From: Cyclospora cayetanensis | Lineage: Eukaryota; Apicomplexa; Conoidasida; Eucoccidiorida; Eimeriidae | Assembly: GCF_002999335.1 (NCBI RefSeq) | Contig: NW_020312369.1 | Location: 527,365 to 591,364 of the forward strand | Direction: 5' to 3' | Length of the DNA: 64,000 nucleotides | Part shown: piece by piece, positions 12,201 to 22,729 of the stretch | How the letters are laid out: each line of letters starts with the position of its first letter | Numbering within the stretch: position 1 is the stretch's first letter | Program-made: the position numbers and the translations under genes | Notes under the pieces: model-generated | What the model was told of the DNA's origin: nothing | The model's input: the letters and a program-made list of their open reading frames with translations, nothing else | Database searches by the model: none

Positions 12201-13574
12201 AGAGTTCTCGGAAAATCTTGAAACGCTTCTCCATGAAATCGCACTCCTCCGGACCAACTGCTAAGGCCATCTTTGGGAAGCGGAAGACGACCCTGAAAAA
12301 AAGCGGCCACTCTTCCAACAACAGCCATCGGGCTTAGTTGAGCCCTTCAAGCCTCATGCCAATCAACAGCAGCGCACGAAGAAAAACGCAACACGCGCCG
12401 TGTGCGCCGCTGCCGCATGCGGGCTTCCCCTTCCCCCCCCCCGGCAGACAGCACGCTTACTGCATGCGCAACTGAGAACTTTAGAAACCACGGCATGGAA
12501 GCCTAAGAGACTGACTTATCGCGGACGCTAGGCGGCAGTTTTGTGGCGAAGTTGCGAAGCATATCCGCCTGCCGCTTGACCACTCGGGCCTTTTCTGCAG
12601 GGCAAAACACACCAAGCAGCAGCCCCCTTGCTTCACAAAAAAAAAACCTCCAAGCGACCCCTCTGCCCCCGCTCACCGACGTTATCAGTCCCCCGCAAGC
12701 ACGTGCCCCTTTCGCTGGATGCCAGAAAAAGCTCACGCAGAGTATAATTCGTCTCTATGTCTCCGCAGTGGATCGTCTGGGAGTTGTTTCTCGGGTTTGA
12801 CTGCACAACGCCAAATGCTGACCGCCGTTCCACGAGGCCGAGCCTCCTCAGATCTTCGCGCACACCCCGCAAAAGAACGGAGACACGTATAAACACATCC
12901 ATACACTCCACCGCCTGCAAGCGCCTCCCGTAAACTCCCTTCCTACCCCCCTGAACCACGCAGGCACGCCCCCTGTCAACTTCCTCGCTGCTCGAAACAG
13001 TGCAGCCATGAGCGTCTAGAGCGTTCACAGAAAGCCCCGCCATGACTCTCCACTCACAAGCGCCAACACCCTGAACCCCTTGTTGCGCTACACAGCGAAC
13101 GCCGCTAGCTATGCCCACTCCCATCCACTTTCCCTGCGCTGTGCAAGCGTCATTGTTCGACGCAGATTCATCAACCCCGCACCACGACAGCGGCAGAGCT
13201 GAGTTACTGGTTTGACTCTAGGTTGCCCCTTTTGGCCTAGGCCGTTCGTAAGAAGGACACGCACTCGTGAAGGCTGCGAGCTCATACAGAAGCGCCGTGC
13301 CCGAGACGCCTCCCCCAATGATGAAGACATCGTATGGCTCTCGACCGCTGGAAGCCCCCTGCCCCTTGGCACTAAGGCTCTGTGAAGATTTTGGAGGGGC
13401 GGCCTGAGCTGCTGACGCCCCAGCTCCCGACGCGGCAGACGCGAAAGATCTGCATGCGAAGGGCGATGAAAATCGGGGGAGGGATAGGGCGCAGCGAGCT
13501 GCCACCCCCGCAGTCCGTGACGCAAAAAGTGTCATCGCGAAGGGAGGGGAGAAAGGAACAAAAAGATTCCACAA
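9227..13574 (-). CDS. MQO: Mitochondrial malate:quinone oxidoreductase, multi-exon
   Basis: FAD enzyme of the inner mitochondrial membrane that oxidises malate to oxaloacetate and passes electrons to ubiquinone; in apicomplexans it serves the TCA cycle. The first exon (13574 down to about 13270) encodes an Arg/Ser/Ala-rich presequence followed by YDVFIIGGGVSGTALLYEL, the dinucleotide-binding motif. Later exons carry VVKRQADMLRNFATKLPP (about 12.6 kb), FPKMALAVGPEECDFMEKR (12.3 kb), ICEVEPRVGLRSSN and NEYTGVDYVHLAEAFVEQAK (11.9 kb), VVSACGHSLLFAQRMGYG (11.0 kb), PCLPMAGSFYF-like sequence, FAAVHGDPDVV (10.4 kb), GFGGVRPQLIDKE (9.8 kb) and a last exon at 9227-9390 with PSPGGTTCLGTAQTDLKEIV, ending DGEYPVVY. 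Either Met at 13574 or the one at 13535 could start it. Introns hold TA- and TGTA-type repeats. I did not fix every exon border. Confidence 0.88.
10690..10885. repeat. TA-rich microsatellite in an MQO intron
   Basis: Irregular TATATACATA-type repeat of nearly pure A/T with interspersed C or G. It sits between the MQO exons at about 10.2-10.45 kb and 10.95-11.05 kb. Open frames through it (poly Tyr/Ile/Met) are artefacts of the repeat. Confidence 0.85.
11638..11815. repeat. TGTATG-type microsatellite in an MQO intron
   Basis: Repeated TGTGTGTATATGTATGTATG units, decaying toward 11815, directly beside the exon ending at about 11820. The low-complexity reading frames across it are not coding. 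Confidence 0.85.
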
Positions 13575-16500
13575 TTAAACAACCCCCCAAACCCTTGGCT
13601 GCTGCGTCCACGCAGCTCGGGTGTGTATACTCAGGTATATATACACCGCAAATTAAACAAAGGTGCTGGGGGCAACAAACACAAAGCCAAAACAAATCGT
13701 CATCCCATAACACAAGGCTTCCGTACTGTCCGTTTTGTACATGCCTTTGCCGTCCTGCATGCAAGTGCTGCCAGCGGCAGGTAAGCCCCAACCAGCGATA
13801 GCAATGTGCTCAGAACCTGCAGGGGCAGATCTTACGCACACTGTGCATTGAAGGAAAAATCCACTTTTTTCGTATGCCGTCTATATTTCTACGAATCACA
13901 GGGAGAAAAAAAGGCCACACAAGCTCAAAGAGATGCAGCAGCAGTGCGAAGGTTCGTGATGTGTGAGGGGCAATAGAAAGCTAGTGTTATGACACACGCA
14001 AATAGAACGGACTGTCTTCCTTCCCTCGAGGACACTTCCTCATATAGTAGCTGATGCCTCTTATACTCTCCCTAGCACTAGCACACAGCCCGGAGCACCA
14101 GTGTGCTCCAAGGGTCATACCAATAGGGTATGAACTTCTACACTCCCACTGGAACATTTCCAAGCATTACATGCGCTAAGATTGAGAAGGCCTTGAGGGC
14201 CTGTAGCTGGCAGGAGCTAGCTATCTGCCCCTCTGCGCCAGCGGCGCCCCAGGGTTCGCTTTTCGCAAAGTTGTTTGCGGCAGGACTGGTTTGGAGGTAC
14301 AGCGGACAAGAGCTGAGCACACAGAGCAACAGCTACCATAATCCTCGGCTCTCTATGGGTGTATCTAAAAATCAAACTCTCATATGGTAACACTTGCTGT
14401 GCGCAGCATGCCCCGTTGTAGATTCTGCAACTTTCCATTCAAGGTCTCTGTCCGGGGACACTCAACTCCTGACTCACTTCAAACTTGACACGAAGTCGCA
14501 TACGGTTTCTTTTTACAAATGATGAGATTTCTCCTTCTCCTACCCATGCCTCTTGAGCTTTGGACATGAGAGGAGCGGGGCAGCTCGGGGGCGCGTAGCT
14601 TCCTTCACTGAGCATTCCAAGCATTTCCAACAGCTTGCACATGGCAACCAGAGCACAACCAGATAGCATTTGGTCTTGTTGTATCGCGCTAGAAGATCCT
14701 TGCAGCAAATAAAGTATACGAACAGCTCAACCAGATGGTCATTTCTTTCCTAATGCCTAGCTAAGTATAACTGGTGAACGAGAGCACCAAAGTGTAGTTT
14801 ATCCCGCTGCAGCCTGCGCTCCCTAGCAGATCGGTGACTACGGTTTGGGGCGTTCTCCCGAATACACCTACAGTAGATACATCCAATGTCAGAACACTTC
14901 CTCCGCTCTCACCTCCTCCGTCCGAGGCGCTCCCTCAACAGCCACTCTTCGCTCGATCTCTTGCTCCGTCCCTATCTTGTGCGCTGCTGGCTCATTCAGA
15001 TGAGAACAAGACGACAGGGTTCCCCGCGTTGCCTATCATTCTGAGATAACACTGCTAAGAGCAGCTCCCAGGCGATTGCCCTCCCAAGAAGACTAGTCGG
15101 CATTAAACTAACGGATTGGGGGTTTTTCCGCACTATGACTATGTGACCCTCGTCAAACTCTCACGAGATACCCGAGCATGCGTTGCCGCTTGTTTGCCAG
15201 GGTGCGTGTATGAGAACTGTGGGTCTTGCTGCTGTTCTGGATGTCTATCACTTTGTTCACTCACAATGTGGCCTCGCGTGTCGCCTCACAAAAAGGGGCC
15301 GTGCATTCCTCTGCTCTACCAATCGCGGAACCCCGTCGTTCATGCCTGGATATGCCCCTTCCCTCAAGTCACCCTGCACCAGTATAAGACATTTCGCCTA
15401 AGAGAGCGTCCTACACTCCATCAGACGACCTCGATTCCCCTTCCTGCGGCAGCTTTCAGAAGTTTTCCAGCCCAGAGCGCAGCCGTGGACTACTAGTCAG
15501 GCGATCTACATTAAAGAGGGCCGCTCTTATGGGTCAGGGACAAGTGCATCTGCAGAGGATTCAGCCTCAGCACTTGTTGATTTAAAGAAGCTTTTCGGCT
15601 GTACGGAGAGAGGGGTTTACAACGCAGCTCGCAACCTGTCCCCGACTGGCCCCTCCAAAAAGACACTAAGCGCGCGTTGATCTGCACAGCGGGCTGAGCT
15701 ATGTACTTTGGTAGTCTCAGCTCAACTAGCTACATGTTAGGAGATGAGGAAAGAATGGGGGATGGCTTGGTTTGACTCGTCGCTTATCTCGTTCATTGCA
15801 GAGCAGTGTCAGGTCCATACACCAAGATGCAAGATTGTGTACACGCGCATTATACGTTGCCATGTGCAACTGACTGTGTATCCTTGGAATTTGTAGAACG
15901 CAGCTACGGGCACCCTAGCTGTTCGTACACCCTGTAACGTCGAAACCCTGTTGGCCACAGGCAGGGCAAAGAGAAATATCTTTGAGAAGACCACTTCGCG
16001 ACTTTCTATGAATTTTGTGAGGGTCTAGAGTTACAGATTTCCCAACAGAGACGTCAGATGCAGCAATACAGAGGCCTTTCCTCTTGCTTCCCCCTGTCAC
16101 CCCCACCCGTTCCCCTTTGCCTCTCTCTGAGTGGCGCTGTCTCCCCGTGAGCTCCGGATGGCGTGGGGCCGCGTACGTTGCGCAGCTGTGTCGGTTCTTC
16201 TCAGATGCATCTGTAGCAGCACTTTCTAGAGGTCGCCTGCACTGGTTGATGGCGGTTCAGAGACCCTCCGTCGGATCTCTTGTCGCACACTTGTTCCCTC
16301 CCTACCCACCCCCTCCGCTTCATGGGCAGCGACAAAGACCGACTCGGCCCGCCTCCACCCCTCCCTACACCCTACTCAACAAGGTCCAGGGCACCAAGCA
16401 GCAGGCAATCACAGCACGCTCCGTCTCAAATCAAGCGTCGAGCGGCTTGATTTTACTGCCACAGGATTTTAAAAACGGCCACCGGGCAAAGGCGGCACAC

Positions 16501-16900
16501 GCACCCGAAGGCGTCTCATTTAGGGAGGCGCTCGGCAGCAAAAAGTATCGGAATGAAGATGCGCCACATGGCGACAAGCTGTTGTTGACACCGCAGACAA
16601 GGCATTTGAGAGCGAATGCACCCGCAAGTGGGACACGCGGCAGCAGTGCATGCAACTGCAGAACGGCAAAGCCAACGCCGGAGGGAGAGAAACGCCGATC
16701 AAACGTGACGAGGGCGTTGCAGTAGACGCGCAGAGCCCCACAGGCATCAGGAGATAGAGGTCTCGGCAAATAACGGCCGTCCCATTGAGACAGTGTTTCT
16801 CAAAAGCGAGAGCAAGAGAGAGCGAGAGCAAGAGAGACAGAGAGAGCAAGAGCACAAGACAGACACAGGCAGACACGCAGGGCCCTGCGTCGCTAAGCAC
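13575..16900. other. 3.3-kb spacer between MQO and EF-Tu
   Basis: MQO begins at the left end and the 3' end of EF-Tu lies at the right end, both on the minus strand. I find no supported gene between them. One dispersed repeat copy lies at about 14440-14830. Plus-strand frames at 15116-15496 faintly resemble an integrase zinc region but are not good enough to call. A (GAGCAA)n-like purine run lies at about 16795-16865. The MQO promoter should lie just right of 13574. Confidence 0.5.
14440..14830 (-). repeat. Dispersed LTR-like repeat, copy B
   Basis: This aligns by eye with 21575-21905 in the same orientation. Paired blocks are ACTC.CAACTCCTGACTC...AAACTTGA with TTAACTCCAGACTC...AAACTTGA, GGCGCGTAGCT with TGCGCGTAGCT, CAGCAAATAAAGTATACGAACAG with TGCAATAAATAGAATATACAAACAG, and AAAGTGTAGTTT with CAAGTGTAGCTT. 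The collinear matches over more than 300 bases make common origin likely. No target-site duplication could be identified by eye. Confidence 0.55.
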
Positions 16901-19900
16901 TCAGCTGATGGGCCTTGTAACAAGGCCCGAAGCAACGGTCTTGCCGCCCTCCCTTAGAGCAAAGCGAAGGCCTTCCTGAAGCGCCACGGGGTGCAAGAGC
17001 TCAACCTCCACTTGCACACTGTCTCCTGGCATTGCCTGCGCAGAACCACAAGAGACGGCGGGGTAGCGGGAGCCATATGCACCGAAGGGACGCAACGGGC
17101 TTTCACAGGGCTTACTCTCCATCACATCGGAACGGCAAGCTGAAGAGGCATGCAGGCCCCTTTTCATACGCCTTTCAAGGCAGCCAGGCTCCCAGACTCT
17201 CTGTCTGTCTGTCTGTGCGTCTGTCTGTCTGTGTGTCTGTCTCTCTCTCTGCGCGCCCCTCCCCCCTTTTTCCTTGATGCAGACTCTCAGGCGTTCCCTG
17301 CCATTTGTCGCGCCTCACCATATCCTTCCCTTCGGGAAGGGTAATCGTGCAGGCCATATCGCCTGTCCGAATGAAGGCGTGTGGTTTATAGTATGAAAAG
17401 AAAGGCTTCTTCCGGCCCCCCTCATCCTCCTTCAAGACGTAGATATCCGCAGAAAATTTCTTGTACGTCTTCAAGTATCCAGGCGCACCAACAACCATTC
17501 CCCGCTTTATATCATCCCGCTTCACACCCTTCACAAGGGCCCCAACCTGTACACCAAGAGAGAACAAACCACTGGCATGCAGACTGACGCGCTCTCTCGT
17601 CCTTAGCCGGCTGCTGCCCGCAATACATAGCGGTCCTTCCTTTAAGCCAAACCGACAGATAACAAGGGGTGCTCTGCAAAACACTACCACACTTCGGCAC
17701 CTTATTACCCAAACTCCTCTCAAATTCATTCCCCCAAATATCCCTTTCTCTCTTCCTATGCGTCTGCATCTATCTCCAACTCTATTTGTCTCCAACTCTA
17801 TCTATCTCCATCTCTATCTATCTCCATCTCTATCTATCTCCATCTCTATCTATCTCCATCTCTAGCCTCTCTCTATCTATCTCTATCTCTCTTCCTCTAG
17901 CTCAAAGTGCACGCCCCTACCAAATGCTCCTCGATCATCACAACACGCCTTTCGACAATCCGGTGGTGTTTCTCTTTTCTGCCTACCTGATCGCCGGCCC
18001 GAGCCTCATCGAGAGTCTTTTTAAACATCTCCAGCGCTGCGATCTGCGCCTTAATCGGCTTCTCCCGCACGCCAACAATCTCTACAGCCTCCCCCCCCTT
18101 TAAAGTTCCCTGCTCGATGCGACCTGTCAACACAGTGCCTTTTCCTGCGGAGAAAGACGCCGCAGACAGCTCCGCCAACAGCGTGTGAAGAAACTCAGGA
18201 GAATCAAAAGCCGCCGCAAAGTCTCGGGCAAGACACACGGTGCACCAGAGGCAGACGCGATGCAAGAAGCACACGCGCTAGCTCACCAGGAATCGAAAGC
18301 ACTTGCTCGACAGGAAGAATAAGCGGCAGGTCAGCCTTTCTCTCAGGCTCCGGTATGAACGCGTCACACGCCTGCATGCAGAAGAGGGAGAAAGGCCCCA
18401 AGGATCGGAAAATTCATCACGCACACCACGAGACAGACACTCCAGACTTAGAGCCAGCAATTCCAAAAGACACCATCCACACATGCTTCCATGAATATAT
18501 ATACGTATACATACATATATATACACAAACAAATATATGTGTATGCACACATGTACACATATATAGATAATATAGCGAGAGACAGCTACAGAGAGCGTGT
18601 ATGGTTCCCTGCACCTCCACGTTGATATTTATAGAGAGAGAGACAAACTAGCTAGCTAGCTAGCTAGCTAGCTAGCACACACACACCTCCATGAGCTTCA
18701 AGACAGAGTCAACGCCGTATTCTCCTCCTTCACCATTTAGGGCCTTCAGGGCAGACCCTCTGATGAAGGGCGTGTCATCTCCTGGAAACTCGTAAAAGGA
18801 TAGCAGCTCTCGCACCTCCATTTCCACCAGGTCCACCAACTCCATATCTTCCGCCATATCCATCTTGTTCAAATACACAACGAGCCGCGGGACGCCTACC
18901 TGGTGGTAACACAACACGACGCAGACTGGCACCGAGCACATGGCAGCAACACGCTGCTCGCCTCTTTAACGGGCGAGGCCTGTTAGCTAGCTAGCTAGCT
19001 AGTCAGCCATGCCGCTCTCGTCAACGGCTTGGCTGTAACGGGCAAAAGAGGGAAGTCGTGAGGCAAAGAAGCTCTTCGTGGAAGGCCATGCGCGTTGGTG
19101 CCCTCCCACACCGCATTGCCGATTTGTATGGCGCGCCCCTTTCTGGGCCTGGCGTCCGGCCTCTTCAGAGTTAAAGCCCCATCGTAACATGCATGCGTTT
19201 CTCGATATCATATAAACGCGCATGCATCCACCACGTGTCAAACACCCAACGGGGCGCCTGCCTGGCGCGCTGCCTTCTTTGCACAAAGGCATCTGGCATT
19301 GGTAAATCATAAAAAGGCCTCACAGTGCCCTAGCACTGTGAGGCCTTTTTTTCTATCCATCTATATATATATATATATCTGTCTCTCTCTTTCTCTGTCT
19401 CTCTTTCTCAGCTTCTCTCTCTCTCTTTTTCTATCTGTATCTCTCTCTGTCTCTTCCTCTCTCTTTCTGTGCGCATACATACCTGTTTAGACAGGAGAAT
19501 GTGCTCCCGTGTTTGCGGCATGGGGCCATCGTATGCCGAGACGACCAGGATTGCACCATCCATCTGTGCAGCTCCTGTGATCATATTCTTCACGTAATCG
19601 GCGTGCCCTGGGCAGTCCACATGGCCGTAGTGTCGGTTGGCTGTCTCATACTCGACGTGCGTTGCGTTGATGGTGATGCCTCTCTTCTGTTCTTCGGGGC
19701 TTTTATCGATTTCGGCGTATGACTTGAACTCGGTTTTTCCCCGTGTCGAAAGGACTTTGGTGATAGCCGCGGTCAGCGTGGTTTTCCCGTGGTCTACATG
19801 CCCAATGGTTCCAATGTTCATGTGCGGCTTGTTTCGCTCGAAAACACCGACTGCGAAGCCGCGGGTGGGCCCCCTGCAAGCGGGGCTCCCAGCGGGCGAG

Positions 19901-20145
19901 GCACTGCGCTGCAGAAGGTCAACTCTGCTGCCAGCCCGTCCCGACGAGGAGAAGGCGGACAGCACGGAGAGGAGAGGGGCGAAAAGGGGGGGGCTCGTTG
20001 GCTGCGAGAACGGCGCCTTGGTAGATGCGCAGGGAGAAGCGCGAGGGGGGGCCCAGAGGGCCCCCCGACGTACAGCCGCCGCGACTGAGGGGCCCCGCTG
20101 CAGTCGGAAGGCCGGCGCGGTCAATTTGACCGCGGGAACAGCCAT
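16901..20145 (-). CDS. EF-Tu: Mitochondrial translation elongation factor Tu, 6 exons
   Basis: GTPase that delivers aminoacyl-tRNA to organellar ribosomes. Exons, in reading order and with matching phases, are 20145-19483, 18899-18687, 18371-18287, 18144-17987, 17546-17319 and 17035-16901, giving 493 residues. The first roughly 110 residues are an Arg/Ser/Ala-rich targeting extension. The GTPase motifs follow: [11 protein letters not shown] (G1), [14 protein letters not shown] (G2), DCPGHADY (G3), NKMD (G4) and SALKAL (G5). Domain 2 shows [17 protein letters not shown] and [14 protein letters not shown]. Domain 3 has an insertion rich in Lys and Phe ([13 protein letters not shown]) and ends [15 protein letters not shown]...[16 protein letters not shown]. 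The bacterial type and the nuclear gene with presequence point to the mitochondrion; apicoplast targeting is the alternative, but plastid tufA is usually plastid-encoded. Confidence 0.93.
17765..17895. repeat. TCTATCTCCATC tandem repeat in an EF-Tu intron
   Basis: Roughly a dozen pyrimidine-rich 12-base units of the type TCTATCTCCATC, in the intron between the exons at 17546 and 17987. A short CTGT tetranucleotide run at about 17205-17245 lies in the next intron. Confidence 0.85.
18648..18676. repeat. Self-complementary (GCTA)n run, left of EF-Tu exon 2
   Basis: Twenty-nine bases of uninterrupted CTAG/GCTA repeat, beginning eleven bases beyond the exon 2 donor at 18687 (in transcription order just downstream of the exon). 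The motif is palindromic, so the run can pair with itself or with the similar run at 18983-19002. Confidence 0.9.
18983..19002. repeat. Self-complementary (GCTA)n run, right of EF-Tu exon 2
   Basis: Twenty bases of TTAGCTAGCTAG repeat in the intron upstream of exon 2 in transcription order. Together with 18648-18676 it brackets the 213-base exon 2. Confidence 0.9.
19311..19350. repeat. 18-bp perfect stem-loop with T tract, in EF-Tu intron 1
   Basis: AAAAAGGCCTCACAGTGC at 19311-19328 and its exact complement at 19333-19350 are separated by the loop CCTA. Two further T residues follow. The shape resembles a bacterial intrinsic terminator, but the site lies inside a nuclear intron, and on the coding (minus) strand the hairpin also ends in T residues. 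A role in RNA or DNA structure is possible; none is proven. Confidence 0.9.
19360..19475. repeat. TA and TC/TG simple repeats in EF-Tu intron 1
   Basis: A (TA)n run at about 19363-19378 is followed by about 95 bases of TCTCTCTT/CTGT-type pyrimidine repeats up to the exon 1 donor at 19482. On the transcribed strand this is a purine-rich stretch just inside the intron. Confidence 0.85.
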
Positions 20146-21519
20146 GATGGCACTGGAAGGCTGGACGTACACTAGGGTTGAAGGGGGGAGGGGAGCGGTG
20201 TCGGTCGGCGGGCGAAGATTCCTGCACGCCGCCAACAGGGCGCTACGAGGAGAGGCGCAGAAAATCAGTTTCACCGAAATAAAAAGCGGGGAAGGAGGGA
20301 AAAAGGAAGAATAACGCCGGAGGAGGCGGATTCCTGTGGAGGGCCCATCGTGTCGGATCGTGCATGCAGCAGCCACAACAGCCCCGAAGCCGCCATGATC
20401 TGTATGCATAATAACACTACAGAGATGGAACTACTAGAGGGTGTGCCGTGCTTGCACGCAGTTCATGCAGGCGTGGAAGGGGGGTCGGGGGGGGAGGGCC
20501 GCAACTCGCATTTCAATTCGCCAGGCTGCTGTGGAATTCTCTGAAGCACATGCTTCTTATAGCCCATCTTCGATGCGTGCATGGGTCGATTCCGAGAGGT
20601 TGCTCAGACTCGGGCAGAAGGGCACTGTCAACACCAAAAACAACTCCCAATAAAGCAGCTCTCCCCAGAAAATGGTCGCTTGGAATGGCACGATTCTTGT
20701 TCTCTTGCGCGTTCTGTGGCTATCTATGGCTTGCAGAAACGTATGCCCGAACGCTCCCCAGTAAACACCAGCGCTCCAGAGAGTCTAAGAAACACCACGT
20801 ATTTTTTATGCATTAGCATTTTCACGAGCTTCAGAGGAGATCGCCTACTAATTTTTGCGGGGTGTGGCCATACAAGATTGTATTAGTGGCGGGCCAAAAG
20901 CCACATTTAAAGGTGCTTTCTGCTGCACCAGCTATACGAAGATAGGAATGTGTTGGCGATACTTATTTCTAGTTCAAATTTATGTATACTCAAACCCTTA
21001 GTTGTGGAGTAGTGTTTGTTAGGACAGTGTTGCAGTGCGAATTAACAATCCGTGCCAATGCATGAAAGCGTTCTACTGTGCGCAAGTTGGTGCAAGCGCA
21101 GCTTCTCCTCATTTAGGAAGAGCAACGGCTAAACGCCCAAGTAGAATATCTCACGGGCCTCACCTCGTAGTCTACCTTGCGGGTTGTTTTACTGTGGGCT
21201 GTCCCCGTGGGTGCACATCGTCGTGCGGAGGGAAAAAGGAACACCTGATTACGCACTTCTCTCCATCATATTCTTTTCCCTTGTAGGTTGGTTGGGAAAT
21301 ACAGACTCCACGGATGTATCAAGGATAAGTGCTTTAGTGCTGGCTGTCCGTAAACAAATGCTTCTGAAGCTGTGCAAAGGTTGGCTCCTTCTACTACCCC
21401 ATTTGACTTCACTAAATAGTTCGTAAACAAATGAATAGTATTTTATTCGGCTTTAAATATGCATACGACTCTTGTTGCAGGGTGGTGAAGCAGGTCAGCC
21501 ACACACAAGCACTTTCTAT

Positions 21520-22000
21520 CGGACGTTATATTGACAGCGATGTAACGGTTCATCAAAGGTCTTCCTAGAATGATGCTTAACTCCAGACTCGGTACAAACT
21601 TGATAAAAGTGATTGAGCTTTAAAAAGCTCCCTTCTTCGTCTGCCCTCGCCCCTGTGAGTTCTGGACGAGAAGGGAGAGACACAGCCAGGATGCGCGTAG
21701 CTACACCCTTTAAACGCTCCAAGCGTTCGCAGCTACGTATATGTAGCGTCTGGAGGCCAAGCACGCTAGGGTGAAATTCGTTGTGGCAAGGCAGGAGTAT
21801 TCTGCAATAAATAGAATATACAAACAGACAAACCACGTCAATATTTACTGGTTCGCAGGAAGGTATAAATAGAGCAATCGAAAGTAAACAAGTGTAGCTT
21901 GGCCTGGTACATATTCCTCTTGCCATTTTAAGACCTGCGCCCTTGTGCTCCCCACCTCTCCCTAAAGGGGAACGGCATACAGGATAGCCAAAACGGCCCT
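21520..22000 (-). repeat. Dispersed LTR-like repeat, copy C (candidate 3' LTR)
   Basis: The longest and best matched copy of the family, homologous to 1045-1222 and 14440-14830. It carries a TATAAATAG motif on the plus strand near 21862 (CTATTTATA on the minus strand). It lies about 0.7 kb left of the integrase-like end of the minus-strand polymerase remnant, where a 3' LTR is expected. The ends are not defined by a clear TG...CA pair. Confidence 0.5.
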
Positions 22001-22729
22001 GCACTAGCACCGCTTCACAGAACACAGAAATGCGGAAATCAGGCGCATCAAGAAACTAAATTCGTGCAGTGACCAGTGAAGAGAGACAGGCAAAAAACAA
22101 GGAGACATACACCAACTACAGAGGAGCGAAAGACCAAGCCAACACGATCATAATGACGCGATGGATCCCTGTGGTCGATATGCGGAAATGTGTAGACCTC
22201 CTGCTACGAAAGAAGAGACACTAGTTCAACAGCACCTCCCCTCCAAAGAGCACGTCGGTATAAAAGTACAGTGGGTGCATGCAGAAGCTGATTTTAATAC
22301 CCCAGAACAGCTATGAAGAACAATGTAGGTAAAAGATACCGAGAGTACCTGCACAACATAAATCTGAGTGTAAAGAACACTTGAAAAATTATACCCCACA
22401 ACGTTTTAGGCGGTGCCCATAAATGAAGGTAGCCATTTCAGGCAAGACATAAGCTGGGGAAGGATAATTACCGAGAAACGTGAGGAATACCCGTCCGTGG
22501 CGACTAGTAGTGCCAGACAAACCGAGCCGCATATTCTCCCGAAGGCAACCAAGTCTGCCACTTCTCCTCAGTCAACTGACACTAGCGCTCTCTACCCATG
22601 TTTCTACAAACTCCTGTCCATTGTGTCCTCGGCGCGCTGGGTTTTACAATGCAGTATCCTGACCGCATCCTATGCATCCTTCCCCTCCACGTGGGTCACA
22701 TGCCTGCGCGGCAAAGTTCTTGCATAGCT

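Noticed and set aside
15116..15496. Plus-strand integrase-like fragment
   Set aside because: Short similarities to the zinc region (CGLACRLTKRGR) need several frame changes and are too weak without an alignment search.
19311..19350. Rho-independent terminator
   Set aside because: The shape fits, but it lies within a spliced nuclear intron of a eukaryotic gene, so I list it only as a hairpin.
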